Shown: one piece after another, positions 33,443 through 42,775 of the stretch
How the letters are laid out: the number at the start of each line of letters is the position of its first letter
How positions within the stretch are numbered: position 1 is the stretch's first letter
Source: Actinoplanes palleronii
GTDB lineage: Bacteria > Actinomycetota > Actinomycetes > Mycobacteriales > Micromonosporaceae
Direction of reading: 5' to 3'
DNA length: 64,000 bases
Assembly: GCF_016862315.1 (NCBI RefSeq)
Contig: NZ_BOMS01000045.1
Location: 1 to 64,000, forward strand
Position numbers and translations under genes: made by a program
The notes under the pieces: model-generated
Database searches by the model: none
What the model was told of the DNA's origin: nothing
What the model saw: only the letters and a program-made list of their open reading frames with translations

Positions 33443-34582
33443 ATGGATGACGCGCTGCTCCGGAGCCTCACCCCGGGCGTGCTCGGTGTTCTCGTCCGCC
33501 GCGGAGCCGACTTCGCGGCGGCCGAGGACGCCGTCCAGGACGCGCTGGTCGAGGCGGTCCGCACCTGGCCGGCCGACCCGCCGCGGGACCCGAAGGGCTG
33601 GCTGGTCGCGGTCGCCTGGCGCCGGTTCCTGGACGCGACCCGGGCCGACGCGGCCCGCCGCCGGCGCGAGGACCTGGTCGACGACGAGCCGGCGCCACCG
33701 CCGGTGTCCGGGCTGGACGACACGCTGCACCTGTACTTCCTGTGCGCGCACCCGTCGCTGACCCCGTCGTCGGCGGTGGCGCTCACGCTGCGGGCGGTCG
33801 GCGGGCTGACCACGCGGCAGATCGCCCAGGCGTACCTGGTGCCGGAGGCGACGATGGCGCAGCGGATCAGCCGGGCCAAGCGGACGGTCGCGGGGGTCCG
33901 GTTCGACCAGCCCGGCGACGTCGGCACCGTGCTGCGTGTGCTCTACCTGGTGTTCAACGAGGGCTATTCCGGTGACGTCGACCTGGTGGCCGAGGCGATC
34001 CGGCTGACCCGGCAGCTGGCGGCGGCGATCGACCATCCGGAGGTGGCCGGGCTGCTGGCCCTGATGCTGCTGCACCACGCCCGCCGGGCGTCACGGACCG
34101 CGCCGGACGGCAGCCTGGTGCCGCTCGCCGAGCAGGACCGGACCCGCTGGGACACCGCGGCGATCGCCGAGGGGGTGGGGATCCTGCAGATCGCGCTGTC
34201 CCGGGACCGGCTGGGTCAGTTCCAGGCGCAGGCCGCTGTCGCGGCACTGCACGCCGACGCGCCGACCGCCGAACAGACCGATTGGGTCCAGATCGTCGAA
34301 TGGTACGACGCGCTGGTGCTCCTGACCGACAGCCCGGTGGTACGACTGAACCGCGCGGTGGCGGTCGGCGAGGCGGACGGCGCCCGGGCCGGTCTGGCGG
34401 TGCTGGCCACCCTGGACGACACGGTGCCCCGCTACGCGGCGGTGGCGGCGTACCTCCACGAGCGCGACGGCGACCCGGCCACGGCGGCGCGGCTCTACGC
34501 GGAGGCGGCCCGCAAGGCCCCGAACGCGGCCGAACGTGATCACCTGACCCGCCAGGCGGCCCGCCTGAACACCGGTCGGTGA
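33443..34582 (+). CDS. ECF42-type RNA polymerase sigma factor (module 2)
   Basis: A 379-residue sigma factor with region 2 (AEDAVQDALVEAVRTWPADPPRDPKGWLVAVAWRRFLD), region 4 (ALTLRAVGGLTTRQIAQAYLVPEATMAQRISRAKRTV) and the TPR-like ECF42 extension. Compared with module 1, region 2 and the linker are shorter. The ATG at 33443 was chosen because the frame upstream is antisense-like over the DGPF end. Having two such modules 6 kb apart in opposite orientation suggests separate stress inputs. Confidence 0.93.
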   Translation: MDDALLRSLTPGVLGVLVRRGADFAAAEDAVQDALVEAVRTWPADPPRDPKGWLVAVAWRRFLDATRADAARRRREDLVDDEPAPPPVSGLDDTLHLYFLCAHPSLTPSSAVALTLRAVGGLTTRQIAQAYLVPEATMAQRISRAKRTVAGVRFDQPGDVGTVLRVLYLVFNEGYSGDVDLVAEAIRLTRQLAAAIDHPEVAGLLALMLLHHARRASRTAPDGSLVPLAEQDRTRWDTAAIAEGVGILQIALSRDRLGQFQAQAAVAALHADAPTAEQTDWVQIVEWYDALVLLTDSPVVRLNRAVAVGEADGARAGLAVLATLDDTVPRYAAVAAYLHERDGDPATAARLYAEAARKAPNAAERDHLTRQAARLNTGR

Positions 34583-34591
34583 CGGCTCCGG

Positions 34592-35179
34592 TCAGCCGGC
34601 GGGCCCCGGCCGGCTCGCCTCGGCGATCAGGCGCAGGACCCAGCGGGAGCCGATTTCAGCGCCCGGGCCGGCGAACCGGAGCTGGAGGCGCCGCTGCTCC
34701 TGCCGCCCGGCGGCGTCGAGGTGCCCGCCGCCAGCCAGGCAGGTGGCCGCCAGCCGCACCACCTCGGGGTCGGCGTCCGCACCCCGAATGGGCCGGCCCT
34801 TCGCCCGCAGCCGGAGCAGGTAGCCGAGGGCGGTCAGTGCCGCGGCGCGGCTGTCGCCGTACCAATGGGCGGGTTTCATCGGGAAGCGCCCGGAGGCGGA
34901 CGGCGTGCGGTGACCGAGGCGTTTCGCCGTGCTGCGCCGGGTCGCATAGGCGCGGACCTCGGCCAGCCACCGCTCCCGGCTGGCCGAGAGCAGGTCGACG
35001 GCCCGCAGCAGCGCCGCCTCGTCGTGGCGGAACGGCCCGGCCACCTGTTCCAGATGGACGAACGTCGCCTTGAAGCCGACCGGTTGGTAGTGCTGCACGC
35101 AGCCCGCGAGGGCGGAGACCCGTCGCCCGTACGGGAGCGCGGGGTCGCGCACCCGGCGCGCGTAGGTCCCGAAACTCAT
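34592..35179 (-). CDS. Hypothetical protein
   Basis: A 195-residue basic, mostly helical protein (MSFGTYARRVRDPALPYGRRVSALAGCVQHYQPVGF at the start). No domain recognised; a WYGDSRAAALTALGYLLRLRAKGRPI segment may be a conserved core. It ends 9 bp from the sigma-factor gene and diverges from the Rrf2 gene, whose regulation could include it. Confidence 0.7.
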   Translation of the reverse strand: MSFGTYARRVRDPALPYGRRVSALAGCVQHYQPVGFKATFVHLEQVAGPFRHDEAALLRAVDLLSASRERWLAEVRAYATRRSTAKRLGHRTPSASGRFPMKPAHWYGDSRAAALTALGYLLRLRAKGRPIRGADADPEVVRLAATCLAGGGHLDAAGRQEQRRLQLRFAGPGAEIGSRWVLRLIAEASRPGPAG

Positions 35180-35283
35180 CCGGGCAGGCTAGTGCCTTGT
35201 GGTCGCTTGCCTTCCGTATGCTCGCCGGTTCACGTTCATGTTCGGGTTGCGAAGCGCGGCGGGTTGTAATAGGAATGGTTACG

Positions 35284-35709
35284 ATGGCATCGAACAGCAG
35301 AGTGACGATCGCGGCGCACGCGCTGGCCTGGCTGGAGCTGGCCCGGCGGCGCGGGCAGGGCTCGCTGACCTCCGACGAGGTGGCCGCGAGTGTCAATACG
35401 AACCCGGTGATCCTGCGGCGCAGTCTCGGCGACCTGAAACGCGCCGGCCTGGTCACCGCCCGGCGCGGCACCCGGGCCGGTTTCTCGCTGGCCCGCCCGG
35501 CCGAGGAGATCACCATGTACGACGTGTGGATGGCCGTCGCGGCGGAACCGCTGCTGGCCCTGCACCGCTCGGAGCCGAACAAGGAGTGCCCGGTCGGCAA
35601 CGGCATCCAGCCGGTCCTGACCGATGTGTACGACGAGGCGTCGTCCGCGTTCGGCACCGCGCTGTCCCGGCGCACCATCGCCGACATGCTCGACCGGATC
35701 CTCAAGTGA
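35284..35709 (+). CDS. Rrf2 family transcriptional regulator
   Basis: A 141-residue winged-helix regulator (SRVTIAAHALAWLELARRR ... VNTNPVILRRSLGDLKRAGLVTARRGTRAGFSLARPAEEITMYDVWMAV). It has only one Cys in the region where Fe-S Rrf2 proteins carry three (NKECPVGNGI), so a cluster is unlikely, as in YwnA-type members. The ATG at 35284 follows AGGA. The stop overlaps the start of the NIPSNAP gene (GTGA), making that gene a likely target. Confidence 0.9.
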   Translation: MASNSRVTIAAHALAWLELARRRGQGSLTSDEVAASVNTNPVILRRSLGDLKRAGLVTARRGTRAGFSLARPAEEITMYDVWMAVAAEPLLALHRSEPNKECPVGNGIQPVLTDVYDEASSAFGTALSRRTIADMLDRILK

Positions 35710-36317
35710 TCGTCGAGCTGCGGCGGTACACGCTGCGCCCGGGCCGCCGCGACGAGCTGATCGAGCTGTTCGACCGGGAGTTCATCGCGTCGCAGGAGGC
35801 GCTCGGGATGGCCGTGCTGGGCCAGTTCCGCGACCTGGACCGGCCCGACATGTTCGTCTGGTTCCGCGGCTTCCCCGACATGGCGGCGCGCTCGCGCGGG
35901 CTGCGGGAGTTCTACGGCGGCCCGGTCTGGAAGCAGCACGGCCCGGCGGCGAACGCCACCATGCTCGACTCCGACGACGTCCTGCTGCTGCGCGCGACCG
36001 TGCCGCCGCCGGTGTCACCCCGCGACGGCGACGGTCGGCGCGAGGCCGCGGTGGTGACGGCGACCATCTGGTACGCCGATCGGCCGTTCGACGACACGTT
36101 CGCCCAGTGGTTCGCCGGCCAGGATTCCGGGGCGGTGGCGGTGCTGTCCACGGAGTATGCGGAGAACGACTTCCCGGCCTTGCCGGTCCGCGAGGGCGAG
36201 CACGCGTTCGTCTGGCTGACCCGCGACGGCCGCGAGATCGACGTGCCCGCCCGGTTCGCGGTGACCCGCACCGAGCGGCTGCGCCTGACCCCGACCACCC
36301 GGTCCGCCCTGTACTGA
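35706..36317 (+). CDS. NIPSNAP family protein
   Basis: A 203-residue protein with a GTG start overlapping the Rrf2 stop. The N-terminal half is a NIPSNAP-type dimeric alpha-beta barrel (VELRRYTLRPGRRDELIELFDREFI ... MFVWFRGFPDM). The C-terminal half has a similar layout and may be a second, diverged copy of the fold. Function of bacterial members is unknown. Coupling to an Rrf2 regulator suggests a stress-induced role. Confidence 0.88.
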   Translation: MIVELRRYTLRPGRRDELIELFDREFIASQEALGMAVLGQFRDLDRPDMFVWFRGFPDMAARSRGLREFYGGPVWKQHGPAANATMLDSDDVLLLRATVPPPVSPRDGDGRREAAVVTATIWYADRPFDDTFAQWFAGQDSGAVAVLSTEYAENDFPALPVREGEHAFVWLTRDGREIDVPARFAVTRTERLRLTPTTRSALY

Positions 36318-36350
36318 GAACGGACGCGGGTGGCGGTCGCCCGGGTGGGG

Positions 36351-37904
<1,554 letters not shown>

Positions 37905-37958
37905 TCAGTCGCCCGCCCGTGACGGCAGGGGGAGCACCCACTTCGCTGCAACAGTCAT
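37905..37958 (-). CDS. Candidate 17-codon leader peptide
   Basis: An ATG at 37958 is preceded by AGGAGGTGAGACCC, the strongest Shine-Dalgarno sequence seen in this window. The frame encodes MTVAAKWVLPLPSRAGD and stops 45 bp before the monooxygenase ATG. Such an excellent ribosome binding site before a tiny frame and a hairpin is the usual arrangement of attenuation leaders. There is no run of a single amino acid that would reveal the sensed signal. Confidence 0.5.
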   Translation of the reverse strand: MTVAAKWVLPLPSRAGD

Positions 37959-38011
37959 GGGTCTCACCTCCTCGGGCCGTGTCACGGTCTAGCGGCAAAC
38001 TACACGTCCGG

Positions 38012-39148
38012 TCACAGGATGACGAACGCGGGTGGCTCGTGGCGGAGGAAGTCGTGGTGCGAGATGTCCCAGCCGTACGCGCCGGTGCGGGCGAACACCA
38101 GCAGGTCGCCGACGCGCAGCCGGTCCACGTGCCGGCCGCGGGTGAGCACGTCGCGCGGGGTGCACAGCTCGCCGACCGCGTCGACCGGAGTGCCGGTGAC
38201 CTGCGGGCGCGGGTACGGGCGGTCCCACGTGTCGACCGGCAGGACGGTGAACGGGTGGCTGTAGCCCCACGCGGCGGGCAGCCGGAAGTGGTGGGTGCCG
38301 CCGCGCAGCACCGCGAACGTGCGTCCGTGCGTGGTCTTGAGGTCGATCACCTCGGCGGCGTAGTGCCCGGCGTCGGCGGCCAGGTAGCGGCCCGGCTCGA
38401 CGATCAGTTCGACGCCGTCCGGGACGGTCACGGCGGCGAGCGGTGCCACGTCCATCGACGCGTCCGACAGGTAGTCGACGCCGAGCCCGCCGCCGGCGTT
38501 GACGATCCGCAGCGGCACGCCGTACCGGAGACTGGTTTTGATCGACCAACTGATCGCGTCGGTGAGGAACGCGGCGTGGGCGGCGCCGTCGAGATTGTTG
38601 GAGACCGCGTGCAGGTGGAAGCCGAGCACGGTGAGGCCGGCCGGCAGGGCGGCGAGGACGTCGCCGAGCTGGGACTCGTCGATACCGAACGGGGTGGGTG
38701 TGCCGGTCATCGCGTGGCTGCCGGTGACGCCGACGCTGGCGCGGTTGACCCGCAGGCAGATGCCGGCGCGCAGGCCGAGGGCGGCGAGCCGGTGCGCCTC
38801 GAACAGGCTCTCCACGTTGATCAGGGCGCCGGCCCGGACCGCGGCGGCCAGCTCGGTGTCGGTCTTGGCGGGGCCGCCGAAGACGATCCGGCGGGCGCCG
38901 GCGGTGACGGCGAGGGCCAGTTCGCCACCGGAGGCGACCTCGAGGCCGTCGCACGCGTCGGCGAGAGCCTGGACGACGGCGGGGTGGCCGTTGGCTTTCA
39001 CTGCGTACACCATCGTGGTTCTCGGGGGGAGGGCGGCCCGCAGCGTGGCGGCTCTCGTGCGCAGCGCGGTCGTGTCGTAGACGTAGGCGCACGCCGGCGT
39101 CGGCAGTGCGCGCAACGCGGCGGCGACGGGCGCGGGGACCTCAGCCAT
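38012..39148 (-). CDS. Type III PLP-dependent decarboxylase (siderophore-type)
   Basis: A 378-residue fold-type III (alanine racemase-like) decarboxylase. The PLP lysine is K51 in YAVKANG. The second-subunit active-site Cys is C329 in ELCTPRD. IVNAGGGLGVDY and IVEPGRYLAADA are the phosphate-binding and conserved Glu segments. This type acts on diaminopimelate-like or citryl-amino-acid substrates; SbnH and PvsE homologues in siderophore clusters make the amine part of the backbone. It overlaps the upstream NIS synthetase by 8 bases. Confidence 0.9.
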   Translation of the reverse strand: MAEVPAPVAAALRALPTPACAYVYDTTALRTRAATLRAALPPRTTMVYAVKANGHPAVVQALADACDGLEVASGGELALAVTAGARRIVFGGPAKTDTELAAAVRAGALINVESLFEAHRLAALGLRAGICLRVNRASVGVTGSHAMTGTPTPFGIDESQLGDVLAALPAGLTVLGFHLHAVSNNLDGAAHAAFLTDAISWSIKTSLRYGVPLRIVNAGGGLGVDYLSDASMDVAPLAAVTVPDGVELIVEPGRYLAADAGHYAAEVIDLKTTHGRTFAVLRGGTHHFRLPAAWGYSHPFTVLPVDTWDRPYPRPQVTGTPVDAVGELCTPRDVLTRGRHVDRLRVGDLLVFARTGAYGWDISHHDFLRHEPPAFVIL

Positions 39149-40682
39149 GCAGGGGATTCTCCACCGGGAGGTAGATGTCGCCGTCGCCGGCCAGCCGCAT
39201 CCGGACCAGGGCTTTGTGCGGAACGGCCGGTGCGGTGAACGCGGCGTGGTCCTCGGCGGCGGCGGGCGACGTCAGGGTCGCGTAGGTCTCGTCGACGACG
39301 TCCCGGACGATCCGCCACGCCGCGGATTCATCGAGGGGCAGGTGCAGGACGATCTCGCCGAGGTGGGCCTGGAACGCGGTGTAGCCGAGCTTGGCGCGCA
39401 TCACCGCCGGATCGTCGGTGCCGACGACCGATCCTGGCCACAGGTCGACGTGGTGTCCGGCGGCGGCCAGCCGGGGCAGGTGCAGGCGCAGGCCGGCGAA
39501 GTCGCGCAGCGCGAGGCGGTGGGGCCGGCCGTCGACGAAGGTGGGCAGGCAGTTCTGCAGGTGCGCTTCGAGGGCGACACCCTGGACGGCCAGGCGCAGT
39601 AACGGCGGCAGGATCAACCGGCTGTAGTCGTGCAGCCAGGCGGCCGGGTCACCGCCGTGCCGGCTCAGCAGCTCCGGCAGCCGGTACGGCAGGGCGCTGC
39701 CCGGGATCGCCTCCTCACCGGGTGCGAGCCGCCCGGTCAGCCCCTCGCGCAGGATCGCGGAGAAGTCGCGCCCGGACCCGGCGGGCACGGCGGCGCCCGC
39801 GGTCTCGGCCATCAGCAGCAGCGACGGCTCGTCGGCGGCGAGGCGGTGCAGCAGCGTGGAGACCGCCGGGCCGTTGCGGGTGCTGGCCACGCTGATGCTG
39901 CGCCGGGTCGAGGTGACCTGGATGTCCAGGGCGACCTTGAGGTAGTGCCGGGTGCCGTCGGCGGCCGCGGGCAGCAGCAGGGTGCGCAGCGCGGCGGTGG
40001 GGATCGCGTCCAGATGCCCGTCCAGGTGACGCAGGGTTCCGTCGGCGAAGAGGTGTGCGTAGCGCTGGGTGACCATGTCGTGCTGCCAGGCATGCAGAGG
40101 TTGCGCGCGGTAACCGGCGGGCGTTACCGGCACATCGATGAACGCCGCAAGATCATCGCCGAGGTGGGCGGCGTCGCGTACCGCCACGAACCGGATCTGC
40201 GTGCCCCCGGACTCCAGGTCGTGCTCCAGGACGTCGCCGGTGTCCCAGCCCAGCCGGGTCCGCCCGCACGGATGCAGGTTGTGACCGGAAATGGCCAGCC
40301 GCTCCCCGGCGATCGCGGCCTGATCGGCGTCCCCGCCGGGCACCGGGCCGGGCCGGGCCAGCGCGATCGCCAGGTTGATCACCGCGTTGCGCAGCTCGGC
40401 CGCGAACGCCGGCGCGTCGATCCCGGCCAGCAGCTCCACCGGGTCGGCGACCCCGGAGCGGGCGAACTCGACCCGGTGGAAGGCGTGCCGGGTCCCGCCG
40501 GCCCGGTCGTCGGAGAGCCCCTCGCGGGCCAGGGCACCGCGCAGTCGCCGCCCGACCGTGTCGGCGGCCTGCGGCAGCCGGTCGAGGAAACCCTCGACCA
40601 GCTGCGGCGCGTGCACGGCCAGGGCGGCCTGGGTGTGCGCGACCGCCGCGGCGAGCCGGCCGGTGGTGAGACTGGAAGTCAT
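39141..40682 (-). CDS. IucA/IucC family NIS siderophore synthetase (second)
   Basis: A 513-residue NRPS-independent siderophore synthetase. The ATP-binding signature ISGHNLHPCGRTRLGW, the central KVALDIQVTSTRRSISVASTRNGP and the C-terminal ALEAHLQNCLPTFVDGRPHRLALRDFAGLRLH (catalytic-domain ligands) match the family. It joins a carboxylate, usually citrate, to an amine or hydroxyl. The ATG at 40682 overlaps the first synthetase's stop (ATGA). The much longer in-frame upstream reading lies antisense in another frame and was not used. Confidence 0.92.
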   Translation of the reverse strand: MTSSLTTGRLAAAVAHTQAALAVHAPQLVEGFLDRLPQAADTVGRRLRGALAREGLSDDRAGGTRHAFHRVEFARSGVADPVELLAGIDAPAFAAELRNAVINLAIALARPGPVPGGDADQAAIAGERLAISGHNLHPCGRTRLGWDTGDVLEHDLESGGTQIRFVAVRDAAHLGDDLAAFIDVPVTPAGYRAQPLHAWQHDMVTQRYAHLFADGTLRHLDGHLDAIPTAALRTLLLPAAADGTRHYLKVALDIQVTSTRRSISVASTRNGPAVSTLLHRLAADEPSLLLMAETAGAAVPAGSGRDFSAILREGLTGRLAPGEEAIPGSALPYRLPELLSRHGGDPAAWLHDYSRLILPPLLRLAVQGVALEAHLQNCLPTFVDGRPHRLALRDFAGLRLHLPRLAAAGHHVDLWPGSVVGTDDPAVMRAKLGYTAFQAHLGEIVLHLPLDESAAWRIVRDVVDETYATLTSPAAAEDHAAFTAPAVPHKALVRMRLAGDGDIYLPVENPLHG

Positions 40683-42052
40683 GCGTGCACCGCCATCGGG
40701 TTGGGCTGATGGGTCCAGATGTCGTCGAGCGGGTCGGCGGCGAGGCGCATCGCGGTGGTCGCCTTGATCGGCAGCGGTGCGGTGAGCAGCCGCGGTTCGG
40801 CGCGCAACCCGGCCGCGACGATCGCCCACAGCCGGTCCGGTTCCGCGCCGTGCCGCTCGGCGAACCCGTCGACGAGCTGGGTGGCGACCGTGCCGAGCGC
40901 GGCCGCCGCGACCTTGACGCGCAGCACGTCCGGGTCGTCGGTGGGCAGGTCGCCGTGCAGGTCGAGGCCGAGGCGCCGGTCGACCCGGACGCCGCCGAGG
41001 TCGCGGTAGAGGGTCCGGACCGGGTGACCGTCGCGGAGCACGACGAGGGTGTTCTGCCCGTGCGCCTCGAGCGCGACACCGCGGCCGAGCACGGTGGTCA
41101 GCGGCGCGAACAGGACCGCGGTGAGTTCCTCGAGCCATCGGTACGGGTCGTCGACCGTGCCCAGCAGCGTCGACGCGAAGACCCCGAGGGGCACGGCCTG
41201 CTCGCCGGGTGCCAGCCGGGGCGCGCGCCGGACCAGGTGGGCCAGCCGCCGGTCCGGCCCGTGCTCGGTGATCACCGCGCCGGCCTCGGTCTCGGCGAGG
41301 ACGTCGATCGGCAGGTCCGCGGTGAGCCGGGTGAGGAACGCCGACAGGATCGGGCCGTTGTGCACCGCGGCGGGGGAGACGGTGCGCACCGCCGAGGTCA
41401 TCTGCACGTCGACCGCGGTCTTGAGGTGCGGCCCGCCGCTGACCGGGGCGACCGTGCGCAGCGACATCAGCGGGCGCATCGGCCGGGTCGGGCCGGCGTC
41501 GGTCAGCCACGGGTACTCGCGCAGCAGCCGGGCGGCCTGCCACGGGTGCGCGTACAGGACCGGCTGGGCGGTGCCGTGCCAGCGCTCGGGCGGCACCCGC
41601 AGCCGGCGCAGGCGGATCACCGGGCGGTGCTCCGGGGCGTACGCGAGCACGTCGGCGACGGTCATCCCGGCGCGGGTCCGGCAGCACGGGTGCAGCGGGT
41701 GCCCGTCGGTCTCCCACTGCTCGATCCGGCCGAGATCGGTCTCGGTCACGGTGGGGGCGACGGCGTTCGCACGGGCCAGGGCGAGGTTGGCGACGCTGTT
41801 GGCGACCTCGGTGACGAACGCGGTGCCGGGCCAGAGCTTCGCGGTCAACTCGATCGGGTCCGGGCCTGCGATCTCTTCGCCGAGCTCGACGCCGGGCAGT
41901 GGCTCTCTGGACAGAGCCAGCCGCAGCCGGCGCAACACGGCCGCGCGGGCTCCCGGCAGCGCTGCGTCGTAGCGTTCGACCAGGTCAGGCCGGAGGTTTT
42001 CGAGATCGATCCGGGTCTGCGCCGGGTCGGCGGTGGGAGTCGGCAGCGGCAC
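40679..42052 (-). CDS. IucA/IucC family NIS siderophore synthetase (first)
   Basis: A 457-residue NIS synthetase, shorter than the usual 550-600. It keeps the ATP-binding GHPLHPCCRTRAGM, the central KTAVDVQMTSAVRTVSPAAVHNGPILS and the C-terminal ALEAHGQNTLVVLRDGHPVRTLYRDLGGVR. The two synthetases share the family framework but are not close copies, so they probably catalyse successive condensations. First gene of a compact three-gene operon. No IdeR/DmdR-like iron box was recognised in the 67-bp gap upstream. Confidence 0.92.
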   Translation of the reverse strand: MPLPTPTADPAQTRIDLENLRPDLVERYDAALPGARAAVLRRLRLALSREPLPGVELGEEIAGPDPIELTAKLWPGTAFVTEVANSVANLALARANAVAPTVTETDLGRIEQWETDGHPLHPCCRTRAGMTVADVLAYAPEHRPVIRLRRLRVPPERWHGTAQPVLYAHPWQAARLLREYPWLTDAGPTRPMRPLMSLRTVAPVSGGPHLKTAVDVQMTSAVRTVSPAAVHNGPILSAFLTRLTADLPIDVLAETEAGAVITEHGPDRRLAHLVRRAPRLAPGEQAVPLGVFASTLLGTVDDPYRWLEELTAVLFAPLTTVLGRGVALEAHGQNTLVVLRDGHPVRTLYRDLGGVRVDRRLGLDLHGDLPTDDPDVLRVKVAAAALGTVATQLVDGFAERHGAEPDRLWAIVAAGLRAEPRLLTAPLPIKATTAMRLAADPLDDIWTHQPNPMAVHA

Positions 42053-42119
42053 CCCACCATTGTCGCGTTGATCCGCGGCAGTGTCCTTTCAGGGCGTGCC
42101 GGGGCGAGAAGGGCCACAT

Positions 42120-42692
42120 TCACCGTACGAGCAGGGCGTTCAGCAGCTGGGTGAGCCAGGTCCGGGCGGCATGCGCGTCGGCGTCAAGCAGTAACTGGAC
42201 AGTCACGCCGTCGTACGCGGCGATCACGGCGCGGGCCGCGGCCGGGACGTCCGGCAGCGCGGCCGGCAGTGCGAGCGGGGTGCTGGCCAGCCGCTGCTCG
42301 ATGGCCTCGCGCAGCCGGGCGCGGTGCTCGGCGAGCCGGCCGGCGACGTCCGGGTGGCGCGCGGCGTGCAGCAGGAAGTCCGTTTTGATCAGCAGCCAGT
42401 CGCGGTCGAGCAGCAGGGTCGACGCGGCCCGCTCGACGGCGTGGTGGAACGACGGGTCGGGGTCGGCCAGCGCCGCGGTGACCTGGGTCGCGATCAGGTC
42501 GGCGCGTTCGTCGTAGAGCGCGAAGAACAGCTCGTCGAGGCTGTCGAAGTTCGAGTAGAACGCGCCGCGGGTGTACCCGGCCGCGTCGCAGATCTCCTCG
42601 ATCCGCACCTGGCCCCAGCCCTTGGCGGCGAAGACGCGCAGGGCGGCGTCGAGGAGCCGGCCACGGGTCTCGGCTCGGCGGCGGGTGACCAT
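42120..42692 (-). CDS. TetR family transcriptional regulator
   Basis: A 190-residue repressor. The N-terminal helix-turn-helix reads AALRVFAAKGWGQVRIEEICDAAGYTRGAFYSNFDSLDELFFAL. The ATG at 42692 was chosen since the longer frame runs into the operator repeats. The ligand domain is too variable for prediction. It diverges from the FAD dehydrogenase, and twin palindromes between them make autoregulation and control of the dehydrogenase/SDR operon likely. Confidence 0.93.
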   Translation of the reverse strand: MVTRRRAETRGRLLDAALRVFAAKGWGQVRIEEICDAAGYTRGAFYSNFDSLDELFFALYDERADLIATQVTAALADPDPSFHHAVERAASTLLLDRDWLLIKTDFLLHAARHPDVAGRLAEHRARLREAIEQRLASTPLALPAALPDVPAAARAVIAAYDGVTVQLLLDADAHAARTWLTQLLNALLVR

Positions 42693-42712
42693 GGGGCGAG
42701 CATAGCCTTTGC

Positions 42713-42746
42713 ATACATTCGTGTATCGGATACATTCGTGTATCGG
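42713..42746. promoter_or_regulatory. Twin TetR operator candidate
   Basis: The 17 bases ATACATTCGTGTATCGG occur twice head to tail (42713-42729 and 42730-42746). Each contains the palindrome ATACA-TTCG-TGTAT, and the junction TGTATCGGATACA is palindromic too. Position between the divergent TetR and dehydrogenase genes makes this a strong operator candidate. Confidence 0.8.
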
Positions 42747-42775
42747 AGTGGTGCAGGTCACCGTTGGAGGTAGCT

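Noticed and set aside
39141..41717. 858-codon reading of the second NIS synthetase
   Set aside because: The extra N-terminal part overlaps the first synthetase in another frame; the ATGA overlap at 40679-40682 gives the natural start.
42053..42119. IdeR/DmdR iron box upstream of the siderophore cassette
   Set aside because: No sequence close to the TTAGGTTAGGCTAACCTAA type was seen in this gap.
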